64,000 nt of DNA from Carnegiea gigantea (lineage: Eukaryota > Streptophyta > Magnoliopsida > Caryophyllales > Cactaceae): contig JAKOGI010000005.1 of the NCBI GenBank assembly GCA_029747015.1, positions 2,373,191 through 2,437,190 of the forward strand, written 5' to 3'. The position numbers and the translations under genes were made by a program. The notes below the pieces were generated by a model. It saw only the letters and a list, made by a program, of their open reading frames with translations. It searched no databases and was not told the origin of the DNA. Below, piece by piece: positions 23,227 to 33,105 of the stretch; position 1 is the first letter of the stretch, and every line of letters begins with the position of its first letter.

Positions 23227-23952
23227 ATGGCTGTTGCTCAAGGAAGCAAACCTGTGAAGAAAGCCTCTGCTCCGAAGAAATCCAAGACCTTTATTCCAAC
23301 CCATCCTCCTTACATTCAGGTTTGATATGGATGAATTTCGACGAATTTTTCTCTTTCTCTCTCTGTTTTTAGCTTTGGTTTTGAAGTTTGATTTTGGATT
23401 TTGTCGCAGCTGATAACCGAGGCACTGGTTGCGCTGAAAGAAAGGACCGGATCGAGCCACTACGCCATCGCAAAGCACATCGAGGAACAGCAGAAAGTTC
23501 GCGATCTTCCTCCGAACTTCAAGAAGGTTCTCTCCATCCAATTGAAGAGATTCGTTGCTTCTGGAAAGCTCGTCAAGATCAAAAACTCCTTCAAACTCCC
23601 TCCGGCCGCCGGGAGGACTTCTCTGGCAACGGCTCCGGCGGCTGAGAAGCCGAAGCCGAAGCCGAAGCCTAAGGCAAAGGAAAGAGCGGCGACGAAGAAG
23701 GAAGCTGCGAAGCCCAAAGCCAAGACGACGACGACGAAGAAGAAGGAAGCTGCGAAGCCAAAAGCTGTTTCAGTGAAGCCGAAGCCGAAGGCGAAGGCGA
23801 AGGTAGGCGCAGCGAAGCCGAGGATGAAGAAGGATAAGGCGGATAAGCCGAAGTCTGTGGCGAAGAAGGCCGAACCGGCGAAGGCGAAGAAATCGAAGAG
23901 CGTTAGATCGCCTGTGAAGAAAGCGCCGGCGGCGAAGAGGGCTAAGAAGTGA
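23227..23952 (+). CDS. linker histone H1 (two exons)
   Basis: Exon 1 is 23227-23319 and exon 2 is 23410-23952, with a 90-bp phase-0 intron (CAG|GTTTGA to GTCGCAG). The product is 211 residues. The N-terminal tail is short and Lys/Ala-rich. The globular H15 domain covers about residues 20-94 (HPPYIQLITEALVALKE, then HYAIAKHI, ending in KNSFKLPP) and binds the nucleosome dyad and linker DNA. The C-terminal tail is Lys/Ala/Pro-rich with many KPKPKPK-type repeats, compacts chromatin, and carries one SPVKK site that cyclin-dependent kinases commonly phosphorylate. The intron inside the globular domain and the length fit plant H1. The purine-rich third of the gene produces long shadow frames on other strands. 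Confidence 0.95.
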
Positions 23953-24773
23953 GAGATTTCTGTTTGGTTCTTGTTGAATGGATTTGATTTGTTAGGGTTT
24001 GTGTGTTGTAAATAATTTATCGATAGTTAGGGTTTCGATTAGGTTGTGGCAACTGATAAGCGATAGTAATTGTGGTTTTGCTAAGAAATGGGCTGTAGAA
24101 ACTCGATCAATTCGATCGTAACTGAATGTAGCGCTTGATTTGAGAAAAATTGGTTGGTTTTAAGTTATTATAACTGTTGTATTTTTGGTCTTTGTTGAGC
24201 TTTGTGTAGAAACATGCCTGGTTTGGCATCATGAGTTTTGGTTGAATTGCTTCTGGAATTATTGATCCTTGGTAATTTATTAGGTTCTAACCTTGGAATC
24301 ATAAGGTTGTTCATTAGTAGATTCAAGCTTCAAATAGTTAAAAAATTGGATGCTCTCAAAATATATGTTTTTTAGGTTCAAATTTCTAGTGCAAATAATA
24401 TAAATTCGAAATTTGAAATCTGATAAGTAATTTTAAGTAAGAAAGATTTTAGGAGTAATTAGATTTCTAATGTTTACAAATTGATTTTTTGCTTTAATTC
24501 CTCTTTTGACTTTTCCCCACTCCCTTCTTGAATATGTATTAACTATTAATTAATCATGGGTCATTGTTGAAATATTCATTACTTTTCTACACGCATATGA
24601 TGTACTTCTAAAAGGCGGGACTTATATAATTGATTTTTTTTTATATAGTTAAGTATCTTTGGTATATAAACAACATTCAAATCTTGCATTTTGAGATTTT
24701 ACATATACTTATGTACATTATTGAAATGGCTAATAACATTGAAATAATGGTTTAAAATTGCACTATCGCATTA
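23953..24773. other. H1 3'UTR and intergenic DNA
   Basis: The first few hundred bases are presumably the H1 3'UTR. The rest is AT-rich with no gene seen. Confidence 0.5.
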
Positions 24774-25146
24774 GAGCATTCGCAATCAGAGTGGCATTTC
24801 AAGCTTGCTACATCAGCAAAAATTCCATATTTTTGGAACTTGCATGTCATCACTTCTCCAACCCATGAAACTCCAATTTTAATAACCTAATAAAAAAATG
24901 TATCATGGACCCACTTTATAACACACAATCTATTTTTTTAAATCATATAAAAATTATATATTAACTCAAAAAAAGAAAAAAGAAAAACAAATAATTAAAA
25001 AATCCAAAAGTTCCACGCGTGGAGGAATGCCCACAGGTTCCTCCATGCGTGGATGCTTTTTGTTGAGCAAATGAAATGATGACACTTGGCTATGGGGGGC
25101 CTGCGTGGCAATTTTTTCCTTGCGTGTCGTGTGGCTGCTAATGCTC
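24774..25146. mobile_element. Tourist-like MITE, TSD TTA
   Basis: Inverted ends GAGCATTCGCAATCA and the complement of TGGCTGCTAATGCTC bound 373 bp, flanked by TTA at 24771-24773 and 25147-25149. TTA duplications and such ends are typical of PIF/Harbinger MITEs. An internal palindrome pairs CCACGCGTGGAGGA with TCCTCCATGCGTGG. It sits just past the 3' end of the minus-strand P-loop gene. Confidence 0.65.
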
Positions 25147-25290
25147 TTAAGGTGTCTCACGAACAAGTTCCATAGGACCACTTTCATTTGTCCTTTTGGG
25201 CCAAGATACAAGTTGGCCCACAAGCAGGTCCTAGGGAATGGACTAGGCCTATCAAAATGTGGGCCAGCTTTGGTGATTTTTCCCCCCCCA

Positions 25291-28200
25291 TTAAGCAGTT
25301 ACAGCATGACATTTTGAAATGGCATTCTTGAGTTCAGATTGGACATTGGGCCTTGAAGGTGAGAAAACATGCTCTTTCCAGGCCGATCTGGGGTGAGTTA
25401 ATGGGCTTTCATCTGTATGAAGTTCATATATGCTCTCAGCTTCATCATTGAGACTGCCCAAGATGCTTAGACATTGAATCTGTTCTGGGTCCACCAACAG
25501 CCTGCTGTGTCTATCTTTCCATCCTATCAACTACACATCATATCATATGGGACCATCGAAAAAGGAAGATATATTAGTTTGTGAAATGCGACAATCGAAA
25601 CAATATTCAATGTGGATTCCGTTAGTAACATAATATTTGGAGATCAGACCTACATTAGTAACTATGAATCGCAATTCTAAATGGACACTTCAGGTTTTCG
25701 AAAGAGGAGAAGGGAGATGGTTACAGTACCCGAGGAGGGCCACCAACGGTGCTGGTGCTGTAAAGCCTAGCGTTGTCGACGAGCTGACAGTATGATGAGA
25801 AAGCACTTGCAAATCTCTTGTGAGATTGTAGCTGTGACTTCACCCTCACTGCCCTTCTCACCATTATTGCTCTTCTGTTTTTATCCATTCATCCACATAA
25901 ACAAAAGAACACTCAAATCACTTTCAATGGCAAGGTTTCGGGCATACTGATTCAAGAAAGTAGGCAATGTTCACAAACAAACAAACACCTCCCAATGTGG
26001 GGTCTCGCTTTCGTGGGATCTGGAGAGATTTAGATATAGGCAATCTTACCTCTATAGACACCTATACCTGCAGAGAGGCTGATTCCAAGAGACTCAAAGC
26101 ATCAAGCATTTATAGTGGAGAATTAGTCATGGTCAAATGAGCTAGCCAGGGGATATATATACACATAGGTCAAATTCTAGTAGATGAAGTTGTTGATCAA
26201 TCTATCAGGAAGTAGGTAAATCAAGTTTGCATTATTTATAGATTTGTAACTCAATTCATGTTACCTGTAAATCTAACCTAGTTTGACTAACTAGACTGTT
26301 CAATCGGTGAATTAGTCTAGTCCATAAACATTGTCGGACAAACTTAGCCTAGTTTAATCCAAGCCAAGAGCTCATCATGCCGATCTCAACTTGATTATTC
26401 TTGGGATTCTCCTAAAGCCCAATTGAGCTATGAAAAGCCTAGCATAATCCAAACACTCAGAGCTGAAAAATAGGTCGATTCAGATCAACTCATTTAATAA
26501 TCTGGTTAACGTTTTCTCGATCTTGAAAATAACTAGAGTGCTCAAAAATTGAAAACAATGTGTTCACAACTTTACTGCGTCAAATTTAGGTCAAATACGG
26601 TTTGGTTCATATCGACTTTGTGTTTTAGATTTAGGTCGTATTATAGTGTTAAGTTAACCTTCCCCAACTCTATTAACTATTCACAACCAGCCTACTGACG
26701 CTCACTAACTAATCAAACACACATAACAAGAGAACAAAAGGAAGTAGGAATACCTAATGCCACGGACAACAGCAAGATAAGCATCACAAACAACGCCAAC
26801 CAACTCAATCCTATAGGGCTTCCTGTCCTTCTCAGGCTTAGGCTCTTCAATATGGCGACTTCCACCATTAGCATCTTCATCTTCGTCGTCGACTTTCTCC
26901 CAGTAATTCTCAGTAATGATGCCATCCTCAGAGACCTTATACCCAACGCCCATGCGGTACCTCCATTTATGTACGTTACGAGCCATGGCTATGGTTTGCT
27001 CCACAAAGGGCACCCATGACAATGTCCCATCCATTATCACGTCCCTCCCTTCGTTTAGTGCTGTTACTAAGAGCGATGACGCTGCATTTGTTGATGATAG
27101 GTGTACCTGCAGATGATTATATATGATGCGAATCAAGTTATATAGAGATCAATTTTGCCCTGTTACCTAAACGTCCATACTTTTGGAATCAGCTGCATTT
27201 TCCCCTCTATTTACAAAAGCGCTTATAAGGGCGGTAAGGTTATCTATATCTGCAGCTCCTTAAATACTGTAAATGCAGGACTCACATTGATATTAGTAGT
27301 AGTTATCGTGGTTTTTGCCGGTGTATAAATTATGAATCTAAAGCAAGACCAAAAGTGATGAGGAGGATACCAATTCAGCAGTTTGAAGCATGTCTCCATG
27401 ATGACTATCAGAACTGAGAGCTCTGTAAATCACATCAGTCTCCTTAAATGCATCTGCTTCTACAACTACTGCATTTGATGCCACTCCTGCCCAAAATGGC
27501 CTGCCCATCCACCATTGTCATTTTACCAATCAACTCAACTTTACAATAAAAAATAGAGGCAAGGGGAGAAGGCAACAATAAATCCATTCTAAGTCCCTGC
27601 TTTTTTTGTTGGTAAATTCAAATTTATCAATCTCAACTAATTTCAAACCACATCAATCAACTTCAACTCACTTCACGAACTTTAATAAAAAATACCAACT
27701 TCAACTAACTTCTCACTGTTTTAACCAACTTCTATCCATCATACCAAAAAAAAATTCAACCACTTCAACTTACTTCAACCCATTTCAATACAATTTAACA
27801 AAAAAATACTCACTTCAACCTACTTCTATCAATCTCAACTAACTTTATTCATTTATCAACCTATATTTTCCAACGAAAAGAACATGTCCTAAATGAATGG
27901 ATTCCAAAATATAGGACAAAATATTAATTAGAAGTAGCTCGACACACTGACACTCATCATTAGAACTTAGAAGTTATAAATAATTCAAAAAAGTTGCAAA
28001 GCCCCCTCCCCAAAAAAAAAGAAAAAAGAAAGAGAATTGGGGGGGGGGGGGGGGAATTACTCTTTGAGGATGTCCTTGAGGACAGTGCTCTTGCCAGCAC
28101 CCATGCCACCACCCATGAGGAGGAGCACTGGACTTCTCTGGTGGAGAGCCAAAGGCACCATCACCTCCGTACACTTGGCATCCGCATTGCCGTTGGATGA

Positions 28201-31200
28201 TGAAGATGGGATCCCACCAATGGCCTTCATTTCTTCCACTAATGTAGAGAATACTCTTGTCACTTTCAAGTTCTTCACCACCCTATCAAATCTTTGTTTC
28301 CTGCATTTCAGAACATCACCCTCTTTCTCTTTAATTTTTTTGAACTATAAAGTTAATTATTCATCTCAAAATTTTTTAAATTTAGGATATCAAATTAATA
28401 AATAAAATTTATAATATTGGCAATATTAACAATAGTGGATAGAGGTTGTTTTTTTTTTTGGGGGGCATGTCTTATTTTGAAATATTTGATTGGATCCAAA
28501 CTTATTAACCTTTATAAGTATACATTCGTTTATTTCATGATTCTCAACGTAGGCAAACTCTCATGTTTATGTATCATTCTAAAGGAATTGCCGTGAATGG
28601 ATAGTCAAACAATGTAATCCAACTATAATTCAATGAGGGATGGGGGAATTGAATATGAGATGTAATATTTTTCAGATCAATTAACTATCAGGCTAAGATT
28701 TTATTAATTACGAGTTATCATATGGTTAATATAATATCATTGATATTTGGGGCCAAGGTTTGTTTTTTTTAAATTTTTTTTATAGGTTGATTTCCACTTT
28801 AAGCCATCTCCTATTTGAAATTGATTGTACTCATCCAAATGCATGATTGACGTGGATTAGCTGTATGGGCCCAAGATCCAACTAAATTAGGTCAATTATT
28901 GTAGGACAATCTCATCTTATTCATTGTTCCATGTGACAACAACTTTTTAAAATTTTAAAAAAATTATTTGACTAATTGTCAACTAAATAAATAAGAAAAT
29001 TAAAGAAAAGGTAACAGCCAAAAGGAAAGGTGCAGAATTTGCTGACCGTGTAGCTGCCATCACAATGTCCTTCAGCTTTGGCTTCGTCTCCATATCATCT
29101 TTGCCCAATACCTTATGATTTTAAAAAACAAGAAAAAGAAAAAGAAAAAGAAAAAAAGAATCTTTACCCAAAAATCTTCAGTATTAAATTATTAATCCAA
29201 GAAAAGAGAGAAGGCCCTCCTTTTTTTCTTTACTTTAGTTTCAATCTTCTCTTTTTATTAAAAAAAAATTCTTTTCAATGACAAAACCCAAAAAAAAAAA
29301 AAAACTGACGAACAAGAAGCTGACATAGGTAGAGCTGGTAAAAAGTTATCCGATCCGAATATCCAAATTTACCCGATTAAAAAAAAATCCGATATGGTCA
29401 TGAATTTTTCATCCAAAATTTGAACCCAGAAACATCATTTTTATATTTCTATTGTCTAAATCCAATTTTGACCCGAATTTAGCCTTATCCGAATTATCCG
29501 ACCTGAACAAAATACGAATCTTAGTCATCAATTTTTCATATGAATTTTAACTTTATCTGACTTTAATTCGATCCGAGTTTGAATTTTTGCCGTAGACATA
29601 GTAACCCATTCATGGCAAAACTCTCACTTGAAAAACAAGGTGAGCAGTCAGTGACTATGAAATTATTATAGACAATAGAAAGTGACATATCATTGCAGAA
29701 TAGGGTAATTCTCTTTGAGGATGTGTCCGGTGTTCCTTGCCCTGATTTGTTCCGGATTTAATAGTATCTATGAGGCTTTGCCTGATCTCTCTTTCACCAT
29801 AGCATGTGGAGAATTAGACATAAAAAGTACTGCTAAAAGTACGTGGAGTATTCTTTTGTTTTTTTTTTTTTCCCTTCAAAAAATGCTGATAAAATCGATG
29901 TGTATACCGTTGGAACTTACACTTCATATAACAACTCGTAAAAACTTCATCAGCCGGAGCAACGGGTAACAATTTTCCGTAGTAAGAAAAATGAAGAATT
30001 GAAAGAACTAAAGGGTTACCTGAGTAATCATGAGAGAAGTTTGAGTCCAGTTGAAAGCAAAGTAACTGAGGATGCATCTGTCAAACTCTTCAATCAACTT
30101 AACGTAGAGGGAGTCAGCTTCAGCTTGAGGTTCATTGGCAAAGAATTCATATATGTTGCTCTCACACCCTTCTGTTTTCTTCAAGTAATCATTTGCCAAT
30201 TTGCATAGTGCTGGACACTCATTTGGATCCTCAAACCCAATTTGCCTTGCTACAACCCCGCCCCCAAAAAAAATAATCGCGTTACTAACCATGAATCCGA
30301 GTAAATTACATATTGAGCGTTTTGATATGTCATGATTCAAGCACGAGTTGAACTCAAGTCTTTTTATTGTATAAGTCGTTAAATTTTTTAGGGTTTTAGC
30401 GTGTGTGTCAACTGTTAAGAGACATCAAGTAATATCTGAAGTTATTCACACATATTAGTTGACTTTCATGGAAAATAAGTAAAATTTTCTCTAACCAAAC
30501 TCTTTGATGCCGAAATACTGTAGGAGGCTCGGTAAATATCATGGGCCAACTCAACTCATTTTCAGTGAAGGTGAATGTACAATGTGGGGAACTCATAACG
30601 GTGAATTTTTGTTTTGAGGCTTGAAATTTAAAAAAAAAAATAAAAAAATAGCCATTCTGTGTCAATATAGTTGAATTTTTTTTGTTCTTTCCAATTTTCA
30701 ACAAATGCTATTGTCAGAAGTCCAAAGCTAATTCAACAAATTTCCAAGATCTATCTCTTTTGGAAGACACCCCATTTTTTTCTGGATTCTAATCACCATA
30801 TTGTATGACTAATTAATTAAGCATGTTTTACAGGACTTTTACTACTTATTACGGTCTTATAAACTAATATATGCAATTTTATCCTTATAATTAAAAAAAG
30901 GTTTTTTTAAAATAAAATGTGGATTTTATCTATTTTGAAATTTTTATTTTGTAAGAGCCGTATGATAGAAATATGATAATTAAAAATTAAAACCAATCGA
31001 TGACGAATTTTTAAAAAAAAAAAATTCAGTCAAAAACAAAAACTTTAATTTCTCCTGTCATGTCCCCAATCTTAGAGAGAACAAATTTTGAGAAACTATA
31101 TAAGTTGATTTAATTTCTATAAGCTAATGATATACTTAAATTTAAGCATAATTTGTAAAAATTAAAATTATTTCATCATATCATACATCAAATGAGCTTT

Positions 31201-31401
31201 TCTCTCAAGCCCCATGTTTATCTTGATCAAAAAGTGGCCAATTCAAATTAAATAGAAGTATACAACAATGAATAACTTCAACAGCAGAAGAAGAAGATCG
31301 AAGAAGAAGAAGAAATTACCAACATAGTGGGAGAATCTCTCAAGCCTTCCGACTCTGCCTGATCCAGTTCGATCTATCTGTGGCACTATCTTCTTCTCCA
31401 T
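25291..31401 (-). CDS. plant zeta-toxin-domain P-loop NTPase (eight exons)
   Basis: Eight coding exons join in frame: 31401-31320, 30249-30020, 29111-29047, 28300-28061, 27500-27371, 27106-26754, 25874-25730 and 25530-25291. All introns are GT-AG and the total is 1485 nt, 494 residues. The N-terminus MEKKIVPQIDRTGSGRVGRL matches a conserved plant family annotated as P-loop NTPase with a zeta-toxin domain. The Walker A motif GMGAGKST lies at about residues 191-198, preceded by the hydrophobic strand VLLLM. Downstream are VVVEADAFKETD, the conserved ALNEGRDVIMDGTLSW and RIELVGVVCDAYLAVVRGI. The domain name comes from bacterial small-molecule kinases; the plant substrate is unknown to me, and nothing suggests a toxin. 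Exon 6 carries an acidic insert (DDEDEDANGG). A C16 tract begins just after the exon-4 donor, and the fourth intron holds a MITE. All exons are open and splice sites are consensus. Confidence 0.92.
27593..27889. mobile_element. MITE in fourth intron of the P-loop gene, TSD TAA
   Basis: The ends GTCCCTGCTTTTTTTGTTGG and the complement of CCAACGAAAAGAACATGTCC are imperfect inverted repeats, flanked by TAA on both sides. The interior is an array of TTCAACT/CAATC words. It lies between exon 5 (27371-27500) and exon 4 (28061-28300). Confidence 0.6.
28039..28054 (+). repeat. G16 homopolymer beside a splice donor
   Basis: A run of about 16 G on the plus strand is read as C in the minus-strand pre-mRNA. 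It starts six bases after the GT of intron 4 of the P-loop gene. Just beyond lies C5TC4A9 at about 28002-28020. Confidence 0.85.
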
Positions 31402-31608
31402 CTCTTCACCAACAATCCAAGCTAATTAAGCGCACACTTCATCAATCATGGATATGGATTCATCATAGAGACAGAGAGAGAAGAGTCTTAGTTGGGGAGG
31501 ATAAGAGTGATCATGATCTGGCCCACCCTGAAAGTGGGAGATTAAATAGATGGCAAGTGGGATTTAATTTGCCTCATTTTTACATTTGAGTGCAAACTAT
31601 TTTCTATA

Positions 31609-31611
<3 letters not shown>

Positions 31612-31643
<32 letters not shown>
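31612..31643. repeat. (TTA)n microsatellite
   Basis: About ten TTA units lie roughly 210 bp upstream of the P-loop gene start codon on the minus strand, in its probable promoter. Confidence 0.9.
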
Positions 31644-31777
31644 GTAACACACCAAATAGTAATTACAATGTGTGAGATGCAAAAGGACAATACCGATCCA
31701 AGGGAATATGGGCTCGTAATTTCTGCGGGTAATTAGGAACTCAAAATTAAGGAATACAATACAACATTTATAGAAAA

Positions 31778-31823
31778 AAATTTATGTCTTTTTTCTTTTT
31801 AAATTTATGTCTTTTTTCTTTTT
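31778..31823. repeat. 23-bp tandem duplication beside the RTE target site
   Basis: The 23-base unit starting AAATTTATGTC is present twice, at 31778-31800 and 31801-31823. The second copy overlaps the left target-site duplication of the RTE LINE. Confidence 0.85.
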
Positions 31824-32223
31824 AAAGACTTATATGATTATGAATGATCATACCATCACTTGTATATCTCTCTTTCTCTCTCTAGCTGCCCTCTCTGCAC
31901 AGTCACAGAACGGTCAATTGGGTGACCTCGGAAACAGCCACAGCCGGTGCCGACAGCCTGCACGGAGACGGTAGCCGCCAAGGGAGACCATCGACGTTCG
32001 CTCTGGTCTCACGGCAGTGTCTGAAGGCTCTGTTTTGGGGGTTCGCGATTGCTCTGCTTTGGCTCCCTCTCGGGTGAGTACCGACGGTGAGGCTGGGCAT
32101 CGCGAAAATCCAGGTCGGTGAGGCGTCCCTTCTTCCTCCTTGATTTGCTGTTCCCTTAACTTGGCAATTTTGCTGCCCACCCTCCTTGATTTTGTCTAGT
32201 AATTTGGCTCTGTCGGTGGGATT

Positions 32224-33030
32224 TTGCCCTGTTTCGCCCGGGTGTGTTTTGCATTTGTTGCTTCCCCTCCTCTAGCTGCTTTTGCTATTTTTGCTGCTCA
32301 CTCTAGCTGCCTGTGTGGTTTCTGTTACGGCTTTTGCTGCTTCTGTTACTTTTACTGCCTGTGTTGTTTCTGCTGCCTGGTTTCTCCTGCTGCTTTCCGT
32401 ATCAGTTCTGGTTGCTGTGCGGCTTCGGGTGCTCGGTGGTGAGCCGAGGCTTCCACCTCCTTGGGTTAGCGCAGTGCTCGGTGCTCGGTGGTCGGCCGTT
32501 GTGCGTGGTGGTCGGCTGAGGTTTCCCGTATCACTTCTCTCTGTTTCGCTTTGGGTTGCTTTTGTGTTGCTTCCACCTCCTTCGCTTCTGTTGCCTTTGT
32601 TGCTGCCTGGTTGCTCCTAGCTTCTGTTGCTTTTGTGTTGCTCCCTTATCACGTGTGTTGTCGCTGTTGCTTTTGCTGCCTCTCTGCTTTGCTGTGTGTT
32701 GTTTCTGTGTTGCTTCAGTGTCGCCTGTTACTCCCTATTTTTTTGGCATTCTTCTTGTGGGCCTTTAGGGTGTTAGCCTATTTTGGCTTTGAGTAGTTCG
32801 TGGGTAGTTGTTGTTAGCCTCGTTTAGGACTGCCCTAGCGTTTGTAGTGTTGGCTGGTTTTAGTTTGCAGTGGTCGGCAGCTGGTTGTAGTTTGTTAAAG
32901 TTTGTTAAAGTCTTTTGGTTTAAGTTTGTAGTTGTTAATAGCTGGTTTGTAGTGGGTTAAAGTTTGTTATAGTTTTTGTTATAGTTGTAGTTGTCATTAG
33001 CTGGTTGTAGTTTGTTATAGTTTGTAGTTG
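32224..33030 (+). repeat. degenerate tandem repeats in the RTE 5' region
   Basis: From 32270 to 32740 the strand is built of variants of GCTGCCTGTGTTGTTTCTGC. From 32870 to 33030 it is built of variants of TTTGTTATAGTTTGTAGTTG. Hydrophobic frames here are low complexity and not proteins. The role may be promoter-like for the element, which is inference. Confidence 0.7.
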
Positions 33031-33105
33031 GTTGTGGCTTTCTCGGGTGTCTTTTTAGTTTGTAGATCTCTAGGGTGTTCGCTGGCCTCGTAGGCGTCTG
33101 AGTCT

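Noticed and set aside
23104..23325. Longer N-terminal start for histone H1
   Set aside because: The 5' extension lies in the leader; the later ATG gives a normal H1 N-terminus.
32224..32796. Leu/Cys/Phe-rich overlapping frames that look like membrane proteins
   Set aside because: All arise from low-complexity GCTGCCTGTGTTG-type repeats in the RTE 5' region.
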